Shown here: positions 48,206 to 59,664 of the stretch, one piece after another
Position numbering within the stretch: the stretch's first letter is position 1
Layout: each line of letters opens with the position of its first letter
Origin: Castor canadensis
Taxonomy: Eukaryota; Chordata; Mammalia; Rodentia; Castoridae
DNA length: 64,000 bases
NCBI RefSeq assembly: GCF_047511655.1
Contig: NC_133390.1
Location: 122,988,083-123,052,082, forward strand
Direction: 5' to 3'
The notes under the pieces: generated by a model
Database searches by the model: none
What the model was told of the DNA's origin: nothing
Seen by the model: the letters and a program-made list of their open reading frames with translations, nothing else
Program-made: the position numbers and the translations under genes

Positions 48206-50050
48206 CAAGGATGCCCACTATCTCCACTCCTATTCAACATAGTCCTGGAATTCCTAGCCAGAGCAATTAGGCAAGAAGAAGGAATAAAAGGAACACAAAT
48301 AGGTAAAGAAACTGTCAAAATATCCCTATTTGCAGACGACATGATCCTATACCTTAAAGACCCAAAAAACTCTACTCAGAAGCTTCTAGACATCATCAAT
48401 AGCTATAGCAAGGTAGCAGGATATAAAATCAACATAGAAAAATCATTAGCATTTCTATACACTAACAATGAGCAAACGGAAAAAGAATGTATGAAAACAA
48501 TTCCATTTACAATAGCCTCAAAAAAAATCAAATACCTAGGTGTAAACCTAACAAAAGATGTGAAAGACCTCTACAAGGAAAACTATACACTTCTGAAGAA
48601 AGAGATTGAGGAAGACTATAGAAAGTGGAGAGATCTCCCATGCTCATGGATTGGTAGAATCAACATAGTAAAAATGTCTATACTCCCAAAAGTAATCTAC
48701 ATGTTTAATGCAATTCCCATCAAAATTCCAATGACATTCATCAAAGAGATTGAAAAATCTACTGTTAAATTTATATGGAAACACAAGAGGCCACGAATAG
48801 CCAAGGCAATACTCAGTCAAAAGAACAATGCAGGAGGTATCACAATACCTGACTTCAAACTATATTACAAAGCAATAATAATAAAAACAGCATGGTACTG
48901 GCACAAAAACAGACATGAAGACCAGTGGAACAGAATAGAGGATCCAGATATGAAGCCACACAACTATAAGCAACTTATCTTTGACAAAGGAGCTAAAAAT
49001 ATACGATGGAGAAATAGCAGCCTCTTCAACAAAAACTGCTGGGAAAACTGGTTAGCAGTCTGCAAAAAACTGAAACTAGATCCATGTATATCACCCTATA
49101 CCAAGATTAACTCAAAATGGATCAAGGATCTTAATATCAGACCCCAAACTCTTAAGTTGATACAAGAAAGAGTAGGAAATACTCTGGAGTTAGTAGGTAT
49201 AGGTAAGAACTTTCTCAATGAAACCCCAGCAGCACAGCAACTAAGAGATAGCATAGATAAATGGGACCTCATAAAACTAAAAAGCTTCTGTTCATCAAAA
49301 GAAATGGTCTCTAAACTGAAGAGAACACCCACAGAGTGGGAGAAAATATTTGCCAACTATACATCAGACAAAGGACTGATAACCAGAATATACAGGGAAC
49401 TTAAAAAACTAAATTCTCCCAAAACTAATGAACCAATAAAGAAATGGGCAGGTGAACTAAACAGAACTTTCTCAAAAGAAGAAATTCAAATGGCCAGAAA
49501 ACACATGAAAAAATGCTCACCATCTCTAGCAATAAAGGAAATGCAAATTAAAACCACACTAAGATTCCACCTCACCCCTGTTAGAATAGCCATCATCAGC
49601 AACACCACCAACAACAGGTGTTGGCGAGGATGCGGGGAAAAAGGAACCCTCTTACACTGTTGGTGGGAATGTAGACTAGTACAACCACTCTGGAAAAAAA
49701 TTTGGAGGCTACTTAGAAAGCTGGACATCGATCTACCATTTGATCCAGCAATACCACTCTTGGGGATATACCCAAAAGACTGTTACTCCAGAGGCACCTG
49801 CACATCCATGTTTATTGCGGCACTATTCACAATAGCCAAGTTATGGAAACAGCCAAGATGCCCCAGCACTGACGAATGGATTAAGAAAATGTGGTATCTA
49901 TACACAATGGAATTTTATGCAGCCATGAAGAAGAACGAAATGTTATCATTGGCTGGTAAATGGATGGAATTGGAGAACATCATTCTGAGTGAGGTTAGCC
50001 TGGCTCAAAAGACCAAAAATCGTATGTTCTCCCTCATATGTGGACATTAG
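48206..50050 (+). pseudogene. LINE-1 ORF2 C-terminal fragment (about 614 residues, open)
   Basis: ORF2p is the endonuclease/reverse transcriptase of LINE-1. The frame is open from the first base of the element, starting [11 protein letters not shown] of the reverse transcriptase, with the catalytic FADD motif at 48329-48340. It ends with the cysteine-rich C-terminal motif [18 protein letters not shown] (C-x3-C-x7-H-x4-C, 49619-49672) and the tail [18 protein letters not shown] full ORF2 is about 1,270-1,300 residues, so roughly the N-terminal half is absent, including the endonuclease. The internal ATG at 48341 directly after FADD is not a genuine start. No stop or frameshift is seen. Confidence 0.95.
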
Positions 50051-50426
50051 ATCAAGGGCAAACACAACAAGGGGATTGGACTATGAGCACATGATAAAAG
50101 CGAGAGCACACAAGGGAGGGGTGAGGATAGGTAAGACACCTAAAAAACTAGCTAGCATTTGTTGCCCTTAATGCAGAGAAACTAAAGCAGATACCTTAAA
50201 ACAACTGAGGCCAATAGGAAAAGGGGACCAGGAACTAGAGAAAAGGTTAGATCAAGAAGAATTAACCTAGAAGGTAACACCCACGCACAGGAAATCAATG
50301 TGAGTCAATGCCCTGTATAGCTATCCTTATCTCAACCAGCAAAACCCCTTGTTCCTTCCTATTATTGCTTATACTCTCTCTACAACAAAATTAGAGATAA
50401 GGGCAAAATAGTTTCTGCTGGGTATT

Positions 50427-50490
50427 GAGGGGGGGAGCGGGAGGGGGTGGAGTGGGTGGTAAGAGAGGGGGTGGGGGCAGGGGGGAGAAA
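50427..50490 (+). repeat. G-rich tract of the L1 3' UTR
   Basis: Many runs of three or more G in about 64 bp, a potential G-quadruplex cluster. G-rich 3' UTR tracts are a conserved feature of mammalian L1. Confidence 0.9.
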
Positions 50491-50558
50491 TAAACCAAGC
50501 CTTGTATGCACATATGAATAATAAAAGAAAAATGAAAAAAAAAAAAAAAAAAAAAAAG

Positions 50559-50575
50559 GAAATCTAGTCATTTGA
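50559..50575 (+). repeat. Target-site duplication, right copy
   Basis: Identical 17-bp copy directly after the L1 poly(A) tract, apart from one extra G at 50558. Confidence 0.95.
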
Positions 50576-50620
50576 ATCTTCCCAAATAAGGTACTTTTGA
50601 CCTGGAGGATCCCTAAGCAT
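50576..50620 (+). mobile_element. Old LTR-like repeat, right remnant after L1
   Basis: Short continuation of the repeat split by the L1 insertion. The assignment depends on the left part being correctly called. Confidence 0.35.
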
Positions 50621-52118
50621 AGTAAAATGTTTATTGTCCTACATCACAGAGTTTGATTAGTGATTGTTGTACAACAGTAGTAAGATTACTTCTTTTTCTA
50701 TTAGGTTTAAAGAAGGTAAACATTATTAGTTCCTACGTATCTGAAGTGTCTTTAACCCAGGTCTAAAATAATTATCTCTCAGAACTTTGAAGTTACTTCT
50801 CTGTTGTCCTGTTGTGTCCATGTTGTGCTGGTGGGACGTGATACACGTATGATTCTTATGCCTTTGGGTAAGCAAAGTTTTTTTCTGTTTAAAGCTTTTA
50901 GAATTTGGGGTTCAGGAGTTTCTTCAAGGTGTTTTTAGATAATCCATGGTCCATTTCTGTTTGAGGACTTAAGTCTTTTTATTTGCCTTATATATTCATT
51001 ATGCTTATTTTAAAATCTTATTCCTTTGCTCTTTTAATCATCTTAGGAGTTTTTTTTTTTAATTATTTTTAATTGGTTAGTCTCACTGTCCTTTCTTGGC
51101 TGATTTTTTGTTAATTTTTTTTTTGAGATGACTGTTCTCTTCAAATATATATAAATAACACAAGTACCATATACTGTATATATTTTGTATGGTACCAGAA
51201 AGACTTTAGGGATTTCTAGTCTGCGTAGATATCATGGGCTACTGGGACACTTCCAGATCTGTTGGGATAAATATCTTTACTTCTCCCACCCAGGGTCTGA
51301 ATGCAGCAGAAGTGACCATTTGGTAATTTCCTCCAGGGAAGATTCTTATCCACCATGCTGCTGTTTTAGAACATGGAGCAATACTACCATCAGTTTTTTT
51401 TTTTTTTTTGGTACCCTGTGAAAATATGATTATTTCCTTAAATGTAATCTCATCTACCTTTTGTCTTGTAGAGATTCCTTATCATTTTATTTTCGCTGAG
51501 GATACTTACTCCTTTGTTTTTAAAGCTCTTCCAGAATTTAAGAAGCAGGTGGGATACAAAAGCAGTTGCTCAGTTTTCTGTTTTGGTCTTATGGTAGAAA
51601 ATGTGTTTAAAATGGACAGAATCTTGCACATTTTGTTGTATATATGGACATGTAGTATGTTTTTTCTTCTACCAGGTCTTTCTTTCTTAGGCTTCATTCT
51701 TACTACAAGATGGGACAGACAGTAGTCTTCATGTGCTTCTAAATTTTGTATATCTTTGTTTATCCTGGATCACTGAAAATCTTCTTTTTACAAATTATGT
51801 TTACAAGAGAATGATGATAATTTAGAATTTAATTTGAACCAGTCTGAGTGGAATACATTATCAAGTAAGTGTTACAATATACTTTGCAGAAATTTTTAGA
51901 AAGCTGTTGCCTGTGGCCCTCCCATTTTCTTATTGTATATCAAGAAATATTTAGACTTATTTTTAGTGACTTAAATAATAACTTTATCAGGTGGTAAAAG
52001 AGCCATTTGAAAATATCTATACATTGGCTTTTATTTTAAATTAACCAGAGTACTTATTTTTCCCCTGATCCAATGTTTCACTTGAGACTTTGCTATAATA
52101 AAGTTTTTTTTTTTCCAG
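50621..52118. other. Intron 1, distal part, unassigned
   Basis: T-rich sequence before the exon 2 acceptor. 50750-50960 may be a very old antisense L1 piece. The frame at 51408-51725 has no recognised domain. Confidence 0.45.
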
Positions 52119-52208
52119 AGCAGCATCTCAGACATGTCGAAAAAGATGTTCTGATTCCTAAAATAATGAGAGAAAAGGCCAGAGAGAGGTGTTCTGAACA
52201 AGTTCAAG
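52119..52208 (+). CDS. CMC1: CMC1 coding exon 2
   Basis: This 90-nt internal exon follows a long T tract and CAG acceptor (AG at 52117-52118) and ends at a consensus donor, G|GTAAGA, at 52208/52209. In the frame set by exon 1 it encodes residues 7-36: the charged N-terminal helix ending in the first cysteine of the CHCH fold (Cys31, in the run E-R-C-S-E-Q-V-Q). The partner cysteine ten residues later must be in the next exon, so the first CX9C motif is split by intron 2. The acceptor two bases downstream (AG at 52119-52120) would break the frame, so 52119 is chosen. Exon phase is 1 at both ends. The usual protein is about 106 residues; this window holds about one third. I did not find the exon completing the two CX9C motifs before 64000. 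Confidence 0.94.
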
Positions 52209-55200
52209 GTAAGATTGAAATATTCACATAAAGATCAAACTTATTTTTATTAATATGATCTGAATTTAATCCTTCATCTCAGAGGCAAGTTGTCAATGAA
52301 TTCATTGTATGAATTGCTTCTAACCCTTTCAATGAGATACCAGTATTTCAGCTTTTAGAACTTCCCGGCAGTGTTCAATTTATTTATAATTTAAAAGTAT
52401 TCTCCTAAATTGCTAGTAAAAACCCCTTTCTTCCCAGAAGCATAGTTACATACAGAGAAAAACTTAATGTGGGTATTCTGGAGAAAGTAGTTATTCTGGT
52501 AACTTTGATAGGGACAGAACAAACATCAAATCTAGTATCTATCTGTTTTTTATCTGTCAGTATTCATATGTATGCGTGCGCATGTGCATATGTGTTTGTT
52601 CTAAGATGATTTTCTTCAGTGTCATTGCCTATTTACTGAATTGTTAATGGAATCCTAATAGGACTTATGGTGAATTTAGAGGGGTTTTTTTGTGTGTGTT
52701 TTGTTATCTTTTATATTTCTAAGTGGAAGATATTTATAAATACATGCATTAGGCACCCATACATGAGTGGTTTCTTTGAAAATGTTTTTTAACATTAACG
52801 TTCCTATATACCAGAAGTCTAGAGATGTACTGTTGATTAATATGTAACATTCTAGTGAAAATGTAAACAAAGCAGTGTTAGGTTAAAAGATCATAATATA
52901 CAAGTAAATGATGAGTTATTAGAAAAGGAGATGGCAATATTAAAATAGTCTGCCACTTAAAATGATCATCAAAATGAAGTAGTAAAATTTTGTTGACATA
53001 GGCTATTTTCTTGGCTCCCCTTATTTACTTCACTGATGTTATATTTTTAAGGGACCACAATAATTCTTGGTAATGGGATGCAGCTCCACTGCAGGCCTTT
53101 TCACAGGGAAGCCAGGCTGTGTTAACTCTAGTTTTAAGACTGTGCCAATAACATTCAAATTCTAAGACATTTCTGTCCTTTTCCCTGCCTCCAACCCTTA
53201 GAGATGACCTTTGCAATATAATGGAGGCAATATAATAAGAGTAGTTTCTCTGTATACTCAACATTGTGTGATGATAATTTCTTTTTCTTAAGTGGCTTAT
53301 TACCTATTTCATTTTAAATCCATTTATAGATTAGTAATTTAAAACAAATAACCATTCTGTGCTTTTACTGTTACTTACACCATGAATTAATTGTTTAGCC
53401 CCCACCTCAGGTGTCAGGAGGAATTAACCCATTGGCAGTTGGAGATAGACTTCAGTGCACATCTGGCATTAGAAAGTGTCATGCTGATAATCTCAAGAGG
53501 TAATCTTCCACCTGCATCATAGAACATTAAAAAATATGGCCTGATGCAGGTGAGGTAGGATAAAACTTAAAAAAAGATATAAAGGTATAGGTTTAATTTT
53601 TCACTAGTAGGAAAATTTGTTACTGATATATCAGTCTGAAGTTACAAATATAAATTGCATTTATTCTGTTTTATAACCATTACCTGTTACCTAGAATGAA
53701 AGCTAACTAATTCAATTAGAAACTTAACTTTTCCTGACATGACTCAGATGAAAATGCCCAATAATTGTATGACTCTGGGTTTTACAACTGCCAGTGTTTA
53801 CTTTATGACAGTGGAAAGTTATTTTTGGTTGCTGAGATGAAAGACTAGAGTATAACATTAAAATATTTGCTTGTGTTGCACAACTACTCCTTTATAATGG
53901 TACAGAAAAGAAAATGTTTGATTTTTAAAATTTTCAAAAACTAAATTGTTCAGAATGTTTACATGATGGTTAAGTTTTATTTTAATATACCTGTAATCTT
54001 CTGAAGACTAGAGGCATCTTAAAATCTGAGGTCCATTTATATTACTTTAGTGCACTTGCCTCTATTTGAAAGTCTGCTGTAACAGTTGATTATGAAAATC
54101 TGAATTTCTTATAGATTATCATATATTGATTTCTTAGGCCATATGGTACAAAGTAGTGTTTTAGAATGTAAAATTGAGGAATTTATTAAAGAGTAATAAA
54201 TACTTACTATTCTCCCTATTTAACCATATGAATTAGAAAAGAATATACATTAGTATTGTTCAAGCAGAAGAAAGCTGCATTTAAGCAGAATAATAAGACA
54301 TAATTTAGAATCAGGACACTTTCATTGGAATTTATTTATTGACGATAGCCTTTGCTTTATTAAATAATTATAGGATTTTACATAAAATCATTATTCATGC
54401 TAATTGTGTGGTTCTGCAATAAGATATATACATTTTTATAAGTGATATGACTTACTGCTAAATGTCTGAAACATGATTATGTAGGGAAGCTTTTAGATTT
54501 AATTTTTTTCATCTCATTTCAACCCATCTGATCATAAGAATTAGGTCAGACTGCCAGCAACTTAGGTTTGTGAAGGGCATGGAACAGCTTTTCCAGGGAC
54601 AAAGAGAAATGAAATCACTTTCAGTGAAAGAAAGATGCCTCATTATAGTCACCAACAGCAGTTATTGACAGCTACACTTCCTATTAACAAGGAGCATTTA
54701 ACTAAGAGTTTGGCTGTTGGATCTTTGGACTTGATCTAATTTGGTAGCATTAATTAGTTTCTTTTGAGCCCAGACACTTGGTACTCACAGCTATAGATTT
54801 GGAGGGCTAATTAGGATAGAAAATTGAACAGAATGGGGTAGGGCATTAACCTTCAACCATTACCAGCTGGGACACTGATAAAGACCACAGAGTCCAAATG
54901 CTCTCTGTATTGATGTGAAGAGTACCCTAATGAATATCAATTTCAGCCAGGTTGCTATATTCTTACCAGTTCTTTCTTCATTATAGTTTTTAACCAGCTT
55001 CCATGATATCTTCATTATATATAGGTTTTTATTTTGCTCTGATTTAGTATGAGTTGCTATTTCACCTAAAATTTAAACACAATTAAAATTTGTCTTAAGC
55101 AGCAGATAAAATTTAAAATGTTTTCATTGTTATATACCATAGTACTTCTAAAATTTAACTTTACAGTTATATGACTAATTCTGAGTAAGTTTGTACATGT

Positions 55201-55889
55201 AACTGAGCTGTTTCAGTATAATGAAAACTATAACTTGATAATATGAAAACCTCAGTTTTTGGATAATAAGCAGTGTTTATGTTATTAAACTGGTGTTGGT
55301 TTGAGAATCTTTGTCTTTATAAAATATGTTTTTAATGAATGTAAAAAAAGACACATGAAAGTATATGTTTCTTTTTAAAGAGAAAATTAGTGTTTCCCTA
55401 ACTTTAATACCTCAATTTTGATTAGTAAGTAAGGCAGCTTCAATGTAGAGATTAGATACAGCATAGAGAATCCTGATTTTTTCATTGTGGAAACTTTGAC
55501 AAGATTGTAAATTCTTAGTATCAAAGGGAAAGTTATTAATTTACATTCAACTTTATAGTGTTGTTCTTTGCCAGTGGTATTATAGCAGTGAATAGAGACA
55601 CAAGAATAACAAAGTATATAGGTAGACTTCAACGCCGAGCAGAAATGTTGGAAAACTCTAGATCAGCCAGATCTTGTTTACTCTCTCCTACTTTCCTCAG
55701 CCTCCCCAAAGAGGAAACAGAAATCCTCCTCTACCAATGGTGATGATGGAATCATTATTTTTTTCTTGAATATGAGAATTACCAACTTATGTTTTATGGA
55801 GATGGTTTGAAAAACTCTGGAGGTTGTTTTCAACTTTGGGCTTTCTTCCAGCTCTTTCACTTCACCAATTGTTTATATTTTCTTTTTCT
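52209..55889. other. Intron 2 start, repeat-poor
   Basis: About 3.7 kb directly after exon 2 without any SINE or L1 that I can recognise, unusually clean compared with the rest of the window. Confidence 0.55.
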
Positions 55890-56108
55890 TTTTTTTTCCC
55901 TTTGATGGATTTGGGGTTTGAACTCAGGGCTTTGTGCTGGCAAAGCAGGTGCTCTACCACTTGAGCCATACCTCCAATCCATTTTGCTCTGGTTATTTTG
56001 GAGATGAGGTCTCAAGAACTATTTGCCCAAGCCAGCCTTAAACTAGGATCCTCCTGATCTCAGCCTCCAAGGTAGCTTGGATAACTGGCATGAGCCCTAG
56101 CACCTGAC
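55890..56108 (-). mobile_element. Composite B1/ID SINE, antisense
   Basis: 'GGGGTTTGAACTCAGGGC', GCTCTACCACTTGAGCCA, then GAGATGAGGTCTCAAG and GCATGAGCCCTAGCACC. Confidence 0.87.
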
Positions 56109-56187
56109 TTGTTAGTAATAGTTTTAAAATAAGTACACATTCTGGTATTATTAAATTTTCATCCTAAATAGAGCTTCCTTTTGCTTT

Positions 56188-56452
56188 TTTTGTTTGTTTT
56201 ATTTTTGACTTTTTGAGGCAGGGTTTCAGCCTGAAACTCATATATAGCCCAGATTTGCCTCAAATTCATTTGGTACTTCTTTGTTATTGTTGTTGTTGGG
56301 ACTGGAGTTTGAAGTCAGGGCTTCGTGCTTGGACAAAGCAGGCACTATGTCACTTGAGCTGCACCTCCAGTCCTTCCTCAAACTCATAATCTTCCTACTT
56401 CAGCCTCCCGAGTCCTGGGATTATAGGCATGAAACACCATGCCTGACTTTTC
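56188..56452 (-). mobile_element. B1-like SINE split by a nested ID SINE, antisense
   Basis: The B1-like arm runs TTGAGGCAGGGTTTCAGCC to about 56272, is interrupted by an ID unit (about 56280-56378), and resumes with 'CTTCAGCCTCCCGAGTCC'. CCTCAAATTCAT and CCTCAAACTCAT flank the insert as a near-identical duplication. Confidence 0.82.
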
Positions 56453-56792
56453 TTCGCTTTTTTGAAGTGTACAGTTGACATTTGATATAAAGTCTCTGTG
56501 TTGAATAATGATATTTAACTTAACAAAAGAATGAACCTTTCTTTCTTTTTGCTATGATAAATCAAGACCAAAAAGACTTTGTTATCAAAGATGGGGTGGA
56601 ACTTTATTTAACCTAGCCATATTCTACTTACTGTTTCATTTCATACCTTGGGCCTTCTTTTACCTTATTTTAATGTTTCTTTTGTGTCTGTGTTGCAATC
56701 TTCCTGACCTTTGGTTAACTAGTGAGGTATAGTTCTAAAGAAATTATGTGAAATACAAAGAAGCATGGATTGTTTTTGTCTTGAAACATCAC

Positions 56793-56880
56793 AGGGAGGA
56801 GGGTGTAGCTCAGATGGTAGAGCACTGCCTAGCCAAGTGCAAGGCACCTGAGGTCAAACCCCTGTACCACAAAAAAAAAT
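56793..56880 (+). mobile_element. ID-like SINE
   Basis: GGTGTAGCTCAGATGGTAGA, then 'GCCTAGCCAAGTGCAAGGC' and GGTCAAACCCCTGTACCAC with an A9 tail. It is closer to the tRNA-like ID form than the other copies. Confidence 0.87.
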
Positions 56881-57199
56881 CATAGAACTGTAGTTAAACA
56901 CCACAGAAGCTCAACACACTGATAAAATGCCTGCCTTTGTTTAGCATACATTGTGCATACAACTAAGGTATGCTACTTTTTGCCAAATTCCAAAGAGAAC
57001 CTGCCAAAAATTTCATTTGTGCTTTGAACTGTTCTATTATTATCACATGTATTTTGGTCATTTAACCCGTTCACCAATATTAACACGGAAGTAGAGATGC
57101 ATCTTTAGACTGAGCTGGATATATTAAGATGATGATATGTGTGTATGAGTATGTTATTTACTCTTAAGAAATACATATAGCTATTTATGTATTTAAACA

Positions 57200-57865
57200 G
57201 TTGTTGCTGTTTGAACCAATACTACCCCTGGGTTTAGTGATTTGCCAGGAGGATGCATAGAACTCAGCATGTAGTCATAATCATGGCTAAGATTTATTAT
57301 TGCTGAAAGATACAAAGCAAAACCTACAAAATAGCTGGGCACCAGTGGCTCATGCCTATAATCCTAGCTACTCAGGAGGCAGCAATCAGGAGGATCATGG
57401 TTCAGAGCCAGCCTGGGCAAATAATTCGTGAGACCCTATCCTGAAAAGATCCTTCACAGACAAGGGCTTGTGGAGTGGCTCAAAGTGTAGGCCCTGAATT
57501 CATAACCCTAGTACCGCAAAACAAACAAACAAAAACTATAAAAGGGTAAAGACACATGGGACAAAGTTCAGAAAAAAAACATACATAGCTTCTAAGAGTC
57601 CTCTACCAGTAGAGTTACATAGGATGGGCTTAATTCCTCAGCATGGAAATATGACAACACATGTGTAGTGTTATCTACCAGGGAAACTTATTAGAGACTC
57701 AGTCCCTAGAGTTTTTATTTCGAGTTGGTCATATGGGCACTCTTTGCCTAACAAGTACCAAAATTTCAGAGTCCCAGAAGGAAAGCAGGTGTTCACCTTT
57801 GTTCTCACCTTGGAAGAACAGCAGGTATCCCTACAAACCTCCCCTCATTGGATATGAATTATGAG
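57200..57865 (-). mobile_element. Old LTR-like repeat, antisense (tentative)
   Basis: TTTAGTGATTTGCCAGGAGG, 'GAACTCAGCATGTAGTCAT', AAACTTATTAGAGACTCAGT and a TTTTTATT stretch resemble an ERVL/MaLR-class LTR in reverse, with AATAAA on the - strand near 57293. A SINE interrupts it at 57333-57535. Confidence 0.4.
57333..57535 (+). mobile_element. Composite B1/ID SINE
   Basis: AGCTGGGCACCAGTGGCTCA, AATCCTAGCTACTCAGGAGG, then a short ID part (GGAGTGGCTCAAAGTGTAGG) and a CAAA-repeat tail. It is inserted in the LTR-like repeat at 57200-57860. Confidence 0.85.
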
Positions 57866-59664
57866 TAACTGATCTAAGCAGCTGAAGAAGGCTCTAGAAT
57901 CTGAGTAAGCTAAACTCTGAATTTTAGAAAGTGCTTAATAAAACACAATTTTTTATTTTATTGTGGCATGATCATGGGGTCCAGAAATTGCCAAAGAGTT
58001 TTCTGGGGGAACTTAGAATAGTTTGGGCTGGGAGATTTGGAATAAAATGTGGCTATAGTTGAAATTTACAGGGGACACTTCTGTAATAATGACTTGGCAG
58101 CTGGCTGAAACAGTACGCATTCAGCTGTACTCTATTGGCAGAATGTTTATGGATGTAAGGTAATGGTGCAGAGGGAGGTTATCCAAGAATAGACATGACC
58201 ATTCATGGATAATTAGGTGTATTTATGGTGGTTTGGAATGGGTAGAGAAGAATTAGGTGGGACTTGGCATCAAGGACACATACTGTCCTTAACTTCTTCC
58301 CCTCACTCCCCATCTTGTGGTGGTTGCCCTCTGGTACCATCACATCTGTATCATTTTGGCCCTGTCTTCAGCTGGCTCAGTCTGGGTTTAACTCACCCCA
58401 CATCTGCTGAGTACCTTCTAGGTTATCAGGTGGCTCATGAGGGTTACCCCTTAAAGATGCTGCAAGAAATGGGGCTGGAGGGAGACAGCGGTTGTGTGCT
58501 CTTCCAGAGAGGTGACTGCAGCTCTCATGTTCGTGGGGCATGGTCTGGAGCTGAGTTGTTCTTCTGGGTAGAGCATGCTATGCCTCTCAGAGCTTGTGGG
58601 GCAGGGAAAAGCAGGGGGCGTGCCATACCTTGCACCACACACAGCTGAATTATTTTTAAAACAACTGAACAAAGTATATGATTGTCATTAATCTTCATTT
58701 GTTAATTCATACATTATTTCAATGGCTTATTGTGATTGCCCTTTATAATAGACATAAATACCCTTGAATAAAATAGTTAGTTTTCTCTAAACAGAGAAAT
58801 GTGTAGAATATTACAGTTTCAGAAATAAATTAAATCTATTAATGCCAAATATTTAAATGAGAAAATTAGCAGGAAGTTTTGTCAAGGCAGGTGAACATAA
58901 TATTTTAAATAACTAATTTATGTACCTTATCCTTGAAGGTATAATTATGAAAAGTTTACATTAGAAAGCAAAAGCAATTGCATGACTTGAAACTTTAAAA
59001 TATTGTTAAAATGAATAAGCATTATAAAATATGATATAGCTTTTATGGCAGTGCTTCATTCACAAGTTTCTGTTATCCTAGTATTCCTAAACATCAACTT
59101 CCTATTATTTTCTTGTAATAGACTTAGAAATCTTTTCATCTCATGAGAAATTAATCCAAAATTAGGTATAGTCTTTTAACAGTACTGTGCCTTTGTATAA
59201 AAATCTGAGTGCAAGATCACACTTCACTTAAGCTATCTGATGATCCTCTAGTTGTAATTGGATTCTTTCTAGGTAATCAGAGCTTGATACTGGTAAACTT
59301 TTTGTAAATTCACACAGATATTTTGACTGCATTATATTCTAATCAGAATCTTGTCTATCTGTTGGAAAAATAATAAAGGAGGCAGTTTGATTTGTACACA
59401 GCTCGGGAATGTATTAAGTGGTAGATGTAAAGCCATTTAAAATCTTTTTTGGGGATGTGTAGGGCTTGTATTTGCTTAATGTTTATTGTCTCATGTTTAA
59501 TTTTGTTAAATTTTCAGAGTCAGGTCAGTACATGGTAGAAATGTCTTATTTTTATGAAGCAGATTCTAAATTAGAAGTTATAGATTGCGTTGTAATTCTA
59601 GTATGGATCTATTTCTAGTTTATTTTTGTGGTTTTCTTATGGTTTTCGTAAACAGATAAAGGAG
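57866..59664. other. Intron 2, unassigned, with a GC-richer patch
   Basis: 58217-58648 is less AT-rich and open for 143 codons on the + strand; the translation shows no domain, starts inside an intron and has no promoter signal. Probably noncoding, possibly an unrecognised old repeat. Confidence 0.45.

Larger units (their letters stand above)
48206..50558 (+). mobile_element. 5'-truncated LINE-1, young-looking, with intact 17-bp TSD
   Basis: The element begins abruptly inside the ORF2 reverse transcriptase, continues through a fully open ORF2 C-terminus (stop 50048-50050), a 3' UTR of about 480 bp with a strongly G-rich tract (about 50427-50490), and ends in a poly(A) of just over 20 As. The 17-bp sequence GAAATCTAGTCATTTGA flanks it exactly at 48189-48205 and 50559-50575. 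The insertion point TTG|AAAT resembles the L1 endonuclease preference TT|AAAA. It is sense-oriented in CMC1 intron 1. The open frame, long A-tail and identical TSD indicate a recent insertion. It is dead on arrival because ORF1, the endonuclease domain and the 5' UTR are missing. Confidence 0.96.
25745..52118 (+). other. CMC1: CMC1 intron 1 (26,374 bp)
   Basis: GT-AG intron from the donor GTACTG to the acceptor TTTTCCAG. It contains most of the recent mobile elements of the window: a truncated L1 in sense, two antisense L1 remnants, an antisense ERV and many SINEs. No additional in-frame coding exon was recognised inside it. The boundaries follow from the in-phase join of the two recognised exons. 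Confidence 0.88.

Noticed and set aside
48341..48343. ATG after FADD as a protein start
   Set aside because: The L1 frame is open upstream to 48206, within the reverse transcriptase; this Met is internal.
52120..52121. Alternative CMC1 exon 2 acceptor at the second AG
   Set aside because: Would shift the frame relative to exon 1 and destroy the CMC1 sequence.
56793..56865. tRNA gene candidate
   Set aside because: Box A/B-like sequences and an A-rich tail identify an ID-like SINE; it lacks the CCA-ready acceptor stem and cloverleaf of a functional tRNA.
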